Positions 47,453-57,051 of a DNA stretch of 64,000 nucleotides are shown here, in pieces. The stretch is from Candidatus Sulfurimonas marisnigri. Its GTDB lineage: Bacteria > Campylobacterota > Campylobacteria > Campylobacterales > Sulfurimonadaceae. Position numbers and translations under genes: made by a program. Below the pieces are notes generated by a model. It was not told the DNA's origin. It made no database searches and worked only from the letters and a program-made list of their open reading frames with translations. Each line of letters opens with the position of its first letter. Position 1 is the first letter of the stretch. The stretch lies in the NCBI RefSeq assembly GCF_015265475.1, contig NZ_CP054493.1, positions 1,922,001-1,986,000 of the forward strand, written 5' to 3'.

Positions 47453-49549
47453 ATGTTAAATCTAAAAAATCCATATTTATATAATAATCGCGAAATATCT
47501 TGGTTACAATTTAACACCAGAGTATTAAAACAAGCTCAAGATGAGTCGCTTCCACTACTAGAACGTCTTAAGTTTTTAGCTATTTACGGCACAAATTTAG
47601 ATGAATTTTACATGATTAGAATTGCAGGATTAAAGAAACTTTTTGCTGCTGGAATTATTGTTTCGAGTGCTGATAGGCTAACACCTCTTCAGCAGCTTCG
47701 CGAAATAAGAAAATATCTTCATCAAGAACAGCAGGTAGTTGAGCACTGCATGAGTGGAATTTTAAAGAAGCTAGACCACGAGGGCATTAGAGTAAAATCA
47801 TATAATGAACTTAATCAACATGAAAAAAATTATTTAAATAGATATTTCAAAGAAAATATATATCCAGTAATTATTCCTATAGCTGTTGATGCAACACACC
47901 CTTTTCCTCACCTTAACAACTTAAGCTTTGGTCTTATTGTTAAACTTAAAGATAGTGATAATGAATCAATTGAGAGATTTGGAATCATTCGTGTTCCTAG
48001 ACCTTTGACTAGATTTTTAGAGCTTGAAAATGGCACATATGTCCCAATTGAGTCTCTTGTAGCTCAACATATAGAAGAACTTTTCCCTGGCTATACTCTT
48101 TTAAAATATGCATCTTTTAGAGTGACAAGAAATGCAGACATTGAAATAGAAGAAGAGGAAGCCGATGATTTTATGGAGATTCTCGAAGAGGGGCTAAAAC
48201 TTCGTAGAAAAGGGGCTATGGTTAGACTTGAAGTTGGTTCAGATACGGATGAAGAAATTATTAACTTTTTCAATCGTCATACAAACGTTTATAAAGATGA
48301 TATATATAAGTTTCATACATTCTTAAATCTATCAAGTCTTTGGCAAATAGTTTCAAATAAAAATTTTGCACACCTGCTAGCGGCACCATTTAAACCAAGA
48401 ATTCTACCACCTTTAGATAATGTTGAAAATATATTCGTTACCCTGGAAAAGCAAGATATTTTTCTCTACCATCCTTATGAAAGTTTTGATCCGGTTGTAA
48501 AGTTTATTCAGAGTGCTTCTAAAGACCCTGATGTTGTCTCTATAAAAATGACACTTTATCGTTCAGGGACAAACTCTCCTATAGTTCAGGCGCTTATAGC
48601 GGCTAGTGAATCAGGGAAGCAGGTGACCGTAATGGTTGAGCTAAAAGCAAGGTTTGATGAAGAAAATAACCTTATTTGGGCAAAAGCTTTAGAGCAATCA
48701 GGAGCACATGTTATTTACGGTATCCAAGGCTTTAAGGTTCATGCCAAAGCAACTTTGGTAACAAGAAAAAAAAATGGTAAGCTAAAACAGTACGCTCATC
48801 TAGGAACAGGGAATTACAACCCTGCTACATCAAAAGTATATACTGATATGAGTTATATGACATCTAAAGATGAAGTTACAAATGACTTGACTAGATTTTT
48901 TCACTTTTTAACAGGTTTTAGTAAAAAAGGTAAGCTCGATGAGCTTTACATGTCACCATCCCAGATTAAACCGAAACTACTTTCACTTATTCAAAATGAA
49001 GCAAGAAAAGGTGTAAATGGCCAGATAATAGCAAAATTAAATTCACTTGTTGATGAAGATGTAATAAGAGCACTCTACAAAGCAAGTCAAGCTGGTGTTA
49101 AAATTGATCTTATTATTCGTGGTATCTGCTGCTTAAAAGTAGGGATAGAGGGTGTAAGTGAGAATATTAGAGTTATCTCGATTTTGGGTAAATATCTTGA
49201 ACACACAAGAACATTCTATTTTAAAAATGATGAAGCTCAAGTTTATATATCTTCGGCTGATTGGATGCCTAGAAATTTAGTAAGACGAATAGAGCTGTTA
49301 ACAGCTATAAAAGATGAAAAATCTAAAAATAAAATTATACAGATACTAAAACTTCAGTGTTCTGATAATGCTCTAGCTCATGAACTTCAAAGCGATGGGT
49401 CTTATATCAAGATAAAAAATGATGGCATCAAAACAATAAATAATCATAAACTTTTAGAAGATTATGTTAATAGAGTTTCAAGAGCTACGAAAAAAGAGTC
49501 AGCGAGTTTTATTGAAGAGCTAGCTTCCAATATTTTTGTGGAGAATTAA
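47453..49549 (+). CDS. ppk1: Polyphosphate kinase 1
   Basis: Ppk1 reversibly makes polyphosphate from ATP. The 698-residue protein has the usual length, with the N-terminal NREISWLQFNTRVL and the catalytic domains of phospholipase-D type. The phospho-accepting histidine lies in GFKVHAKATLV, and a second histidine lies in YLEHTRTFYF. It is in the same orientation as lnt and the carbonic anhydrase homologue that follows two bases after its stop. Confidence 0.96.
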   Translation: MLNLKNPYLYNNREISWLQFNTRVLKQAQDESLPLLERLKFLAIYGTNLDEFYMIRIAGLKKLFAAGIIVSSADRLTPLQQLREIRKYLHQEQQVVEHCMSGILKKLDHEGIRVKSYNELNQHEKNYLNRYFKENIYPVIIPIAVDATHPFPHLNNLSFGLIVKLKDSDNESIERFGIIRVPRPLTRFLELENGTYVPIESLVAQHIEELFPGYTLLKYASFRVTRNADIEIEEEEADDFMEILEEGLKLRRKGAMVRLEVGSDTDEEIINFFNRHTNVYKDDIYKFHTFLNLSSLWQIVSNKNFAHLLAAPFKPRILPPLDNVENIFVTLEKQDIFLYHPYESFDPVVKFIQSASKDPDVVSIKMTLYRSGTNSPIVQALIAASESGKQVTVMVELKARFDEENNLIWAKALEQSGAHVIYGIQGFKVHAKATLVTRKKNGKLKQYAHLGTGNYNPATSKVYTDMSYMTSKDEVTNDLTRFFHFLTGFSKKGKLDELYMSPSQIKPKLLSLIQNEARKGVNGQIIAKLNSLVDEDVIRALYKASQAGVKIDLIIRGICCLKVGIEGVSENIRVISILGKYLEHTRTFYFKNDEAQVYISSADWMPRNLVRRIELLTAIKDEKSKNKIIQILKLQCSDNALAHELQSDGSYIKIKNDGIKTINNHKLLEDYVNRVSRATKKESASFIEELASNIFVEN

Positions 49550-49550
49550 T

Positions 49551-50075
49551 ATGTTACATAGCTTTAAAGGAATTAGTCCTAAAATCGGAAACAGAACTTG
49601 GATTGCAGCATCTGCTGATGTTATTGGAGATGTTACTTGTGGAACTGATTGCTCTATATGGTTTGGAACTGTTGTAAGGGGAGATGTGCACTTCATTTCA
49701 ATAGGAGATAGAGTTAGTGTTCAAGATTTAAGCATGATACATGTAACTCATTATAAAAAAGATGACAAAAGCGATGGACATCCTACTATAATAGGAGATG
49801 ATGTAACAATTGGTCATCGTGTTATGCTTCATGGCTGTACTATAGAGAATGCTTGTCTTATTGGGATGAGCGCCACTATACTTGATGGTGCGGTTATCGG
49901 TAAAGAGTCGATTGTAGGAGCAGGGGCACTTGTTACAAAAAACAAAATTTTCCCTCCACGTTCACTAATAATGGGAAGTCCGGCTAAGGTTATAAGAGAG
50001 TTAAGCGATGCAGAAGTTAAAGAGTTATACGCTTCTGCTTCAAGATACGTAGAGTTTAAATCTCACTACCAATGA
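49551..50075 (+). CDS. Gamma-carbonic anhydrase family protein
   Basis: The 174-residue protein is a left-handed beta helix of the YrdA/PaaY/CaiE type. Three zinc-binding histidines are evident from MIHVTHY and TIGHRVMLHGC, and the hexapeptide-repeat pattern (IGDDVTIG, IENACLIG) is clear. Activity as a carbonic anhydrase is plausible but not assured in this group. The start is ATG 49551 with GGAG seven bases upstream; the open frame begins five codons earlier inside ppk1. Confidence 0.9.
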   Translation: MLHSFKGISPKIGNRTWIAASADVIGDVTCGTDCSIWFGTVVRGDVHFISIGDRVSVQDLSMIHVTHYKKDDKSDGHPTIIGDDVTIGHRVMLHGCTIENACLIGMSATILDGAVIGKESIVGAGALVTKNKIFPPRSLIMGSPAKVIRELSDAEVKELYASASRYVEFKSHYQ

Positions 50076-50078
50076 AAT

Positions 50079-50096
50079 CTACCTCAATCGAGGTAG
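50079..50096. terminator. Convergent terminator hairpin
   Basis: A perfect seven-pair stem (CTACCTC and GAGGTAG, loop AATC) lies between convergent genes, just after the stop of the carbonic anhydrase homologue and before the argJ end. T-tracts are weak. Confidence 0.5.
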
Positions 50097-50104
50097 CTTA
50101 CAAA

Positions 50105-51280
50105 CTAAGTGCGATAATCTGCATTTATCTTAACGTACTCATGACCCAAATCGCAGCCGTACGCTTTAAAATTTCCTTCACCAATACCTAAATCACAAGA
50201 GATAGTGAACTTACTGCTTTGCATAACTGCTGCACATTTTTTCTCCATCTCTTCATTAAAATAGAGTTCTCCCCTATCGTAAACACATAGGTTATCAAAT
50301 GAAATTTTCAAACTCTCTTCATTAGCCTCAACACCACTAGCACCGATTGTTGAAGCAATTCGTCCCCAGTTTGGATCTTCACCAAAAAGAGCAGTTTTCA
50401 CCAAAAGTGAATCTGATAATGCTTTTGCTGCTATTTCAGCTTCTCTATCATCTTTTGCACCTGTTACATTGTATGTAACAAGCTTTGTAGCACCTTCGCC
50501 ATCTCTAACCATCTCTAGTGCTAAAAAGTGCATCACTTTAAAAAGTGCCTCGGCAAAAGCCTCTTTTTCATAAGCTCCACTTTTACCGTTCGCTAAAAGT
50601 AAAACTGTGTCATTAGTTGATGTATCTCCATCAACACTAATTGCGTTAAATGTATTTTTTACGCTAGAGTCTAAAGCCTCTTGCATTTGGCTTTTAGTTA
50701 CCAATGCATCTGTCGTTATAAAACATAACATTGTAGCCATCGCAGGGTTTATCATCCCTGCACCTTTTGCTATTGCACCTATATTGAAACTATTCCCATC
50801 ATCAAGTTGCACTTTGAAAGATATCTCTTTTGCAAACGTGTCTGTTGTCATAATTGCTTTTGAAGCAGAACTTGAATCTTTTTTAGAGTAGTCAAAAAGC
50901 TTCATTCCGTCAATGATTTTTAGTTTTGGTAATCTAACACCAATAACTCCAGTTGAGCTCATAATTGGATTTTTTACAATTTTGCATCTATCCAATATTT
51001 CATTTATGTCATCAATCCCAGCCTTGCCTGTCATAGCGTTAGCATTTTTTGAATTTATTAGTATAAAGTTGGTCTTAAATTCACCCATTGAACGAAAATG
51101 CTTTATTGGTGCTGCACACATTTTGTTTGTAGTAAAGACAGAAGCAACTTCACACTCATCTTCACTGTAAATAAATGCCATATCTTTTGCATGATTTTTT
51201 TTAAGACCTGCACTCACACCATCCGCAAAGAAGCCATCACTTGCACATACTCCACCTTGTGTATTGACTATTTTATACAA
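50105..51280 (-). CDS. argJ: Glutamate N-acetyltransferase/acetyltransferase ArgJ
   Basis: ArgJ transfers the acetyl group from N-acetylornithine to glutamate in the arginine cycle. The 391-residue precursor cleaves itself before a threonine, and the site AMATMLCF in the motif [14 protein letters not shown] (about residues 167-180) is present. Other family motifs are KNANAMTG and GEDPNWGRI. The start is TTG with AAAGGA upstream, overlapping the end of the potassium channel gene by eight bases. Whether it also makes N-acetylglutamate from acetyl-CoA cannot be read from sequence. Confidence 0.96.
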   Translation of the reverse strand: MYKIVNTQGGVCASDGFFADGVSAGLKKNHAKDMAFIYSEDECEVASVFTTNKMCAAPIKHFRSMGEFKTNFILINSKNANAMTGKAGIDDINEILDRCKIVKNPIMSSTGVIGVRLPKLKIIDGMKLFDYSKKDSSSASKAIMTTDTFAKEISFKVQLDDGNSFNIGAIAKGAGMINPAMATMLCFITTDALVTKSQMQEALDSSVKNTFNAISVDGDTSTNDTVLLLANGKSGAYEKEAFAEALFKVMHFLALEMVRDGEGATKLVTYNVTGAKDDREAEIAAKALSDSLLVKTALFGEDPNWGRIASTIGASGVEANEESLKISFDNLCVYDRGELYFNEEMEKKCAAVMQSSKFTISCDLGIGEGNFKAYGCDLGHEYVKINADYRT

Positions 51281-52403
51281 ATTTTAATTCCTTTGGCTTA
51301 TCTCTTTTTCGCAATAGCCCTTTTGTTGTATTTATATCTTTTTGAGTTCCAATAAGAAGTAGTTTACACTCACTAGTAATCAGTACATCACCTTTTGGCA
51401 TAGCTAAAAACTTACCATCTTTTTTTGTAATGCCAATAATAGATGTATTTGTAATAGCTCTCATATGTGTCTCTCTTAGCTTTTTCAAAACTGCCCAACT
51501 GTACTTTGGAACTTCAACCTCTTCCATATCTAAAGGGTTATCACTTTTATATAAAAACTCTTCAAGTAGATTTTCCATATCAGGACGTGCTGCCATTGCA
51601 CTAACTCTTTGAGCAGTTAGTTTTGTTGGAGAGACAACAGTGTCAGCCCCTAATTTTTTAAGTTTTTCAATATCTGTAACAGTTTCAGCAGATGAGATTA
51701 TATAGTATGGCCTTGGTAAAAAATGCTCTTTTTCAAAAAGCCTAACTGAAGCGATTAAAGCAATATTATCACTCATTGAATCCGACAACGTTATAAGACC
51801 TTTTGCAGATGCTAAATGAGCTTTTAGCATTGTAAGCTCTGCATGTGGCTCTGCTTTTAAATATGTTGGATATTTATGCTCTTCTGCCCACGCATGAATC
51901 TCTTCGCGTGGATCAATTACAACAAACGGTATATGATTCTTTCTCAACTGCTTTGTAACTTCAAGAGTATACTCATTGTGATAACAAACAACAAAGTGCT
52001 TTTTGAGCCTTGCTATATTATATAACATTCTTCGCTCCTTTAAAATTGCAACTATATGTCCTCTATTTAACTCTGCTATTAAAATACCGACAGCACTCGA
52101 AAATACTGCAAATCCAGATATAATAAGTGTTATAGTAAAAATTCTACCTGCATCTGAAATTGGAGCAATTTCTCCAAATCCAACTGTAGTAAATGTTACT
52201 CCGGTTTGATAAATTGCGTCCATTAAAGCAAAGTCATCTATTATAACATAGCCCATGGTGCCAACCATCATTGTCATTACGGTTAAAATTAGAGGTAGGC
52301 GAAATGCCTTGAGGTGGGAGTAAATTTCTGGAAGAAGATTTACGTCAGGTTTGGGAGAAGCCTCCCAATGCAGAAATTTTCGAACTCTCATTAAGAGATT
52401 CAA
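51273..52403 (-). CDS. Potassium channel with RCK-like domain
   Basis: The 376-residue protein has two membrane helices (about residues 36-57 and 88-110) flanking a pore loop with selectivity filter [10 protein letters not shown]. Two RCK/TrkA-type domains follow (about 132-255 and a C-terminal half to 370). In the first, the glycine-rich NAD-binding loop (usually G-x-G-x2-G after the first strand) reads CYHNEYT, so nucleotide binding by that site is doubtful. The start is TTG with AAGGAA seven bases upstream. rpmB is directly upstream on the same strand. Confidence 0.9.
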   Translation of the reverse strand: MNLLMRVRKFLHWEASPKPDVNLLPEIYSHLKAFRLPLILTVMTMMVGTMGYVIIDDFALMDAIYQTGVTFTTVGFGEIAPISDAGRIFTITLIISGFAVFSSAVGILIAELNRGHIVAILKERRMLYNIARLKKHFVVCYHNEYTLEVTKQLRKNHIPFVVIDPREEIHAWAEEHKYPTYLKAEPHAELTMLKAHLASAKGLITLSDSMSDNIALIASVRLFEKEHFLPRPYYIISSAETVTDIEKLKKLGADTVVSPTKLTAQRVSAMAARPDMENLLEEFLYKSDNPLDMEEVEVPKYSWAVLKKLRETHMRAITNTSIIGITKKDGKFLAMPKGDVLITSECKLLLIGTQKDINTTKGLLRKRDKPKELKFV

Positions 52404-52421
52404 TTAAATTTCCTTTTATTC

Positions 52422-52610
52422 TTAAGAAAGTTTCTTAAGCGTACGTAACTCTCTTGCAGAGATTTTAATTTTTTGAGTAGTACCATCATCTAGAGTGATT
52501 CTTACTGTTCTAAGGTTTAATAAAAAACGACGTTTTGTTCTGTTCTTTGCGTGAGAAACATTGTTCCCGCTCATTGGGCCTTTGCCACTAATAGCACATC
52601 TTCTTGCCAT
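52422..52610 (-). CDS. rpmB: 50S ribosomal protein L28
   Basis: The 62-residue L28 has the standard [20 protein letters not shown] start and the basic core [11 protein letters not shown]. The start is ATG 52610, preceded by AAGGAAG. Longer readings of the frame have no support. No cysteine pair of the zinc-binding type is complete, which is common among L28 variants. Confidence 0.96.
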   Translation of the reverse strand: MARRCAISGKGPMSGNNVSHAKNRTKRRFLLNLRTVRITLDDGTTQKIKISARELRTLKKLS

Positions 52611-52768
52611 ATCAGCTTCCTTTTGTATAGGTTTTAAAGTTGCGAAGTATATCAAGTTAAATCAAAACTTATGCTTAATGTTAAATAAAAAGTAATTTCT
52701 TTTTGATTTTTATATATCTTTTATCATTATGCAGATAAAATGTACAAAATTTAATAAATGTAGTATAT

Positions 52769-53566
52769 ATGATAACAAAAGATAAGATTGACAGCTTTAT
52801 AGATAAGATCCCTCCTACACCAAAAGCTTTAAAGGAGACTCTCTCTTTGTTAAATATTGGTGAGTTAACAAAAGCAGCAAAGGTTGCAGAGAGTGATTTG
52901 GCTTTAAAAGCTTATTTAAAAAATATAGTTAACAAGCCTATATATGGGTTTAAAAATGAGGTTACTGATATCTCTCAAATATTTGGAATACTTGGTGTTT
53001 CACTGTCTCAACAAACTGTTTACAACTACATAATCACTCTTCTAAGTCCTGCTAAATGGAGTCTATTTAAACTAAGTAGTAAAACATTTTATGAGCTTCA
53101 GGCTAATCTATCAAAAAAATGGGAACTTATATTAAAACATTTAGAGATAGATAACAAAGACATATATAGTGCAATTAGCTTACTGCCATCAAGTGTTATT
53201 GTTGCAGAAGCTCTATTTTGTGAAAAAATAGATGATGTAACACTACTTCGAACTACTAAATCTCTTGATTTTAACACTATACTTATTAGATTATGCGGTA
53301 TCGGTCTTTTTGACATTTGTGAGCAAATTGCTATTAAATGGGAAATGGGAGAACTTGTTCCACAAATTTTGCAAGCTTCATCTGGACTTAAACCAGCAGA
53401 AGATGAAAAGATAAACTTACTTGGAAAATGGATGCATCTTCTACTTTTTTATGAACTATCCCAACCTATGTTTATAAAAGCTGGCCTAAATGATTTTGTT
53501 GATTTTCAAATTGATTATGTAGAAGATATATATGAAGAATTCGCCTCGCTCATGGAGATAGAATGA
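52769..53566 (+). CDS. HDOD domain protein coupled to a CheX protein
   Basis: The 265-residue protein starts IDKIPPTPKALKETLSLL and is an HDOD domain with NKPIYGFKNEVTDISQIFGILGVSL. It is more divergent than the HDOD protein at 37696. The stop overlaps the start of the next gene, a STAS/CheX protein (ATGA), which suggests one signalling unit. HDOD domains in Xanthomonas and other bacteria scaffold signalling proteins; no enzymatic residues are seen. Confidence 0.88.
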   Translation: MITKDKIDSFIDKIPPTPKALKETLSLLNIGELTKAAKVAESDLALKAYLKNIVNKPIYGFKNEVTDISQIFGILGVSLSQQTVYNYIITLLSPAKWSLFKLSSKTFYELQANLSKKWELILKHLEIDNKDIYSAISLLPSSVIVAEALFCEKIDDVTLLRTTKSLDFNTILIRLCGIGLFDICEQIAIKWEMGELVPQILQASSGLKPAEDEKINLLGKWMHLLLFYELSQPMFIKAGLNDFVDFQIDYVEDIYEEFASLMEIE

Positions 53567-54957
53567 AAGCCGTAGTTAAAAACAATATTGGTCTTTTTTC
53601 ACCACAGGGTTTTTTGGATAGCAATAATACAAGTTCCTTTTTAAGCATTGAGGATATTGAAACGGCAACAAAATTAAAAGTAGAGATGATTTTAGTATCT
53701 TTAAAAAAAGTTATTTTTTTCAACCGTAATGGACTAGATACATTTGTTAAACTGTTTATGAAAGTTCGTAAAAAAAATCATATAGTAGTAGGTTTTTGTG
53801 ATTATGACCATAAAAAATATGAGGCAATAAAAAAATTTTACAAAGATGATTTAGATTTTTCACTTTTTAAAACAATTGAAATAGCTTATCTATTTACTTC
53901 TACTTTTAAAGCTAAAGATAAAAGTATATTACTTTACAGCAGTGATAAGTCACAACGCTCTGCTATGGCAATAGAACTACATGATTATGGACACAATCCA
54001 ATAATAGCCCAAACACAAGAGGAGTTCATAGAAAAAAGAAAGAATCCTACCGCTTATGATTATATTATAGAAGACACATACATGGGTCAAATGGGTCAAA
54101 CATTCTCAGCACGCGTAACTGGCAATGCTATTATATATACAATATCATCCTTTTTAGATGTTGAAGTAACTAATCAATTTAACATAGAGTACCACAACAA
54201 TTCTCTAAATGTAGGCTTTAGACTATTTATCTTTGATGCTTATAAAGTAATAAGTATGAATGTTCATGCTCTTAACTTTTTTTCCAAATTATCAAGTTCA
54301 GCAGCTGAGTATAATGCAACTATCTGTTTTGTCGGCATGTCATTTGAGAAAACTCAAGCATCATTTAGAGAAAACCTTGAAGACGCAGGTATACTTTTTT
54401 ATCCTCAAATGGATGATATTCTTCAAAATAAAGAGTTGCTAAAAGAGTTAGGCGCAAGCAGTGCTGCTAATATAAAAGATAAAAGAGTTATAAACAAAAA
54501 GACAGTAATAGAACTACCAAGGTTTATAGATGCAACAGTTTTAACACTTGAGATGATGACAAACTCTAAAGCAATTAAAAACTCTGTTGAAATTCAGAAA
54601 ATATCAATAGTTAATAAAGATGACAAGCTTGCGAGTTCAATAGGATACTATGGAGATATGAATGGGATGGTTGTTCTAATTTTTCCAAAAGGAATTGCCA
54701 AAAAAGCCTGTGAGTTGCTTATTGGTGAGAAAACTGATGACTTGGAGATGATTTTAGATACATTAGCAGAACTCGTGAATATAGTAGGTGGTAAGATAAA
54801 AACTCTTTTATCTGATGAAAATATAAGTGTGAGTATAACTCTTCCAAGAACATACCAGGACATTGATAGCCTTATGGAAGTATTAGATAGTAAAAAAGGT
54901 ATTCAAGTAGATTTATCTTTTAATGATGATAAGTTTTTATTTTTCTTAACAAGATAA
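53563..54957 (+). CDS. STAS, receiver-like, STAS and CheX-like multidomain protein
   Basis: The 464-residue protein seems to have four parts. They are a STAS-like domain (about residues 1-112), a receiver-like domain (118-190; KDKSILLYSSDKSQR, with Asp in the phospho-acceptor position of IIEDTYMG but the acidic pair replaced by Ser-Ser), a second STAS-like domain (about 215-300) and a CheX-like domain (about 330-464). The CheX part has E-L-V-N (in LAELVNIVGGK) with a proline 22 residues after the Asn, as in phosphatase members. It is translationally coupled to the HDOD gene. The role is inferred: possibly dephosphorylation of a CheY-like protein under STAS/HDOD control. Confidence 0.8.
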   Translation: MKAVVKNNIGLFSPQGFLDSNNTSSFLSIEDIETATKLKVEMILVSLKKVIFFNRNGLDTFVKLFMKVRKKNHIVVGFCDYDHKKYEAIKKFYKDDLDFSLFKTIEIAYLFTSTFKAKDKSILLYSSDKSQRSAMAIELHDYGHNPIIAQTQEEFIEKRKNPTAYDYIIEDTYMGQMGQTFSARVTGNAIIYTISSFLDVEVTNQFNIEYHNNSLNVGFRLFIFDAYKVISMNVHALNFFSKLSSSAAEYNATICFVGMSFEKTQASFRENLEDAGILFYPQMDDILQNKELLKELGASSAANIKDKRVINKKTVIELPRFIDATVLTLEMMTNSKAIKNSVEIQKISIVNKDDKLASSIGYYGDMNGMVVLIFPKGIAKKACELLIGEKTDDLEMILDTLAELVNIVGGKIKTLLSDENISVSITLPRTYQDIDSLMEVLDSKKGIQVDLSFNDDKFLFFLTR

Positions 54958-55033
54958 AAGTTAATTAATAGTAACATTTCAAAAATAAAAAAGTCTCAAT
55001 AAATAGGCTTTACCCATTACATAAAGGAAAAAA

Positions 55034-55675
55034 ATGAAAGTTGCTCCTAGCGTACTCTCTGCAGATTTTGGAAATTTACAAAGAGATGTTGAGGCTATCT
55101 GTAATGCCGGCTGTGATTTTGTACATGTAGATGTTATGGATGGGCATTTTGTTCCAAATTTAACTATAGGACCTGTTGTCGTTTCTGCTATTGCAAAGTG
55201 TGCAACAAAGCCTTTAGATATACACCTTATGGTTGAAAATAACACTTTTTTTGTTGAGCTTTTTGCACCTTTAAAGCCAGAATATATATCTTTCCATATA
55301 GAAGAGGAGAAACATCCTCACAGACTTATACAAAAAATTCGTTCACTAGGCATAAAACCTGCAATAGTTTTAAACCCACACACTCCTCCGGAGTCTATAG
55401 AATATTTACTTGAAGATTTAGACATGGTTCTACTTATGAGCGTTAATCCTGGTTTTGGCGGACAAAGTTTTATTGACTCTGTGATATCAAAAGCTTCAAG
55501 ATTAAATGAGCTGAGAAACAAAATTAATCCAAACTGTCTTATTGAAGTTGATGGTGGAGTTAGTGATAAAAACATTCAAGCTTTAAAAGATGTTGGTGTT
55601 GATATAGTTGTAGCTGGAAGCTATGTCTTTAAACATGCAAGTAAAGAAGAAGCAATTAAAAGTTTACAAATTTAA
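55034..55675 (+). CDS. rpe: Ribulose-phosphate 3-epimerase
   Basis: The 213-residue TIM-barrel enzyme interconverts ribulose 5-phosphate and xylulose 5-phosphate. Metal and catalytic residues are visible in HVDVMDGHFVPN, HLMV and VDGGV, with VNPGFGGQ binding phosphate. AAAGGA lies before the ATG. trpF overlaps the stop by one base. Confidence 0.97.
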   Translation: MKVAPSVLSADFGNLQRDVEAICNAGCDFVHVDVMDGHFVPNLTIGPVVVSAIAKCATKPLDIHLMVENNTFFVELFAPLKPEYISFHIEEEKHPHRLIQKIRSLGIKPAIVLNPHTPPESIEYLLEDLDMVLLMSVNPGFGGQSFIDSVISKASRLNELRNKINPNCLIEVDGGVSDKNIQALKDVGVDIVVAGSYVFKHASKEEAIKSLQI

Positions 55676-56259
55676 TGCGTTGTAAAATCTGTGGGATTAA
55701 ATCGCTCGAAGATGCTATGCATGCAATAGAAGCTGGTGCTGATGCACTTGGCTTTGTTTTTTATGAAAAATCTCCCAGATACATCTCCCCATCAGATGCT
55801 AAAAAAATAATAAATAAACTCCCACCATTTGTAGAAAAAGTTGGCTTATTTGTTAATGTTGATGCTCATACCATCAATACTTACATGCACAAGTCTGGAT
55901 GCACTCTGGCTCAACTTCATTTTGAAGCTTCAGATGAAGTTTATAAACAACTTCTTGTGCCACATATTAAGGTGATACGTGCGAAAGATGCTAATGATAT
56001 TTTACAATATAGCGATGAGTATAGACTTGTAGATGCTTATTGTGAGTCATATGGTGGGGCTGGGAAAAGGTTAAATATAGAGTGGTTTAAAGAAGTTGAT
56101 TGCTCTAAAATAATTTTGGCTGGTGGACTTGACCCTGAAAATGTAGCTTCTGTAAAACCGTATGGATTTTATGGTGTTGATGTTAGTAGTGGTGTTGAAC
56201 TATCTCATGGTAAAAAAGATGCAAAAAAAGTAAAAGAGTTTATTGTTAATGCTAAGTAA
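55675..56259 (+). CDS. trpF: Phosphoribosylanthranilate isomerase
   Basis: TrpF catalyses the third step of tryptophan synthesis. The 194-residue product begins RCKICGIKSLEDA and has GFVFYEKSPRYI and LAGGLDPENV, the family signatures with the catalytic Cys (KICG) and Asp. It overlaps the rpe stop (TAATG) and the start of the dnaQ-like gene, so rpe, trpF and that gene form one operon. Other trp genes are not present here. Confidence 0.96.
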   Translation: MRCKICGIKSLEDAMHAIEAGADALGFVFYEKSPRYISPSDAKKIINKLPPFVEKVGLFVNVDAHTINTYMHKSGCTLAQLHFEASDEVYKQLLVPHIKVIRAKDANDILQYSDEYRLVDAYCESYGGAGKRLNIEWFKEVDCSKIILAGGLDPENVASVKPYGFYGVDVSSGVELSHGKKDAKKVKEFIVNAK

Positions 56260-57049
56260 TGATTTTCCTCTAGACACTAAAAGTATACATAAGCTTTCAT
56301 CTAAGGGGTTATGTTTACAAAGCTTAAGAGAGCAAATTGATGATGATTTAGACTTCTCTTTAGAACTTTGGCACTCCCAAGGGTTGAATATTTTAAAGGA
56401 TCGCGGTTATTTTTACTTTGCTACAAAATTTATGCCAATAGCAGAAGTAGAGTTTTGCATTGTGGACATTGAAACAAATGGCTCCAAAATAGATAAGCAT
56501 CAAATTATAGAAATTGGCGCAGTGAAGGTAAAAAATGGTGAAATAACAGATAGATATGAATCACTAGTTCACTGTAAAGAAATCAACTCACACATTACAG
56601 AAATAACTGGCATTAGAGCAGAAGACACAAAAGATGCCCCAAACTTAAAAAAAGTCATGTATGACTTTAAAGTCTTTTTAGGTGATGCAGTTTTTGTAGC
56701 TCATGATGTAAAGTTTGACTATAAATTCATATCATTAAGTATGCAAAAAATAGGATTAGCTCCTCTACTAAACAGAAGCTTATGCTCTCTGTCTTTAGCA
56801 GAGAGAACAGTTGAGTCTTACAGGTATGCTCTCTCATATCTAAATGATTCTCTAAACTTACATCCCAGCGCTACCCACCATAGAGCAATGAGCGATGTTT
56901 TAACTACTTACGAACTATTCAAATTATCACTAAATAATTTAAATAAAGATATTAAAACAGCGGAAGATATTATAAAATTTTCTAAAGAGGCAAAAAGGTT
57001 GAAGAGACCAAAGTTTGATCCTCTAAAAGAGAATCAAGAAGAACTATAG
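56249..57049 (+). CDS. DnaQ-family 3'-5' exonuclease
   Basis: The protein has an N-terminal segment of about 75 residues of unknown role, then a DEDDh exonuclease domain with Asp-x-Glu in IVDIETNG, the Asp in HDVKFDYKF and the His-x4-Asp in HHRAMSDV. It could be the proofreading epsilon subunit of polymerase III or an independent RNase/DNase; length and N terminus do not decide. The start is ATG 56249 with AAAGAG upstream, overlapping trpF by 11 bases. It converges on accA with a two-base gap and no terminator. Confidence 0.88.
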   Translation: MLSNDFPLDTKSIHKLSSKGLCLQSLREQIDDDLDFSLELWHSQGLNILKDRGYFYFATKFMPIAEVEFCIVDIETNGSKIDKHQIIEIGAVKVKNGEITDRYESLVHCKEINSHITEITGIRAEDTKDAPNLKKVMYDFKVFLGDAVFVAHDVKFDYKFISLSMQKIGLAPLLNRSLCSLSLAERTVESYRYALSYLNDSLNLHPSATHHRAMSDVLTTYELFKLSLNNLNKDIKTAEDIIKFSKEAKRLKRPKFDPLKENQEEL

Positions 57050-57051
57050 TT

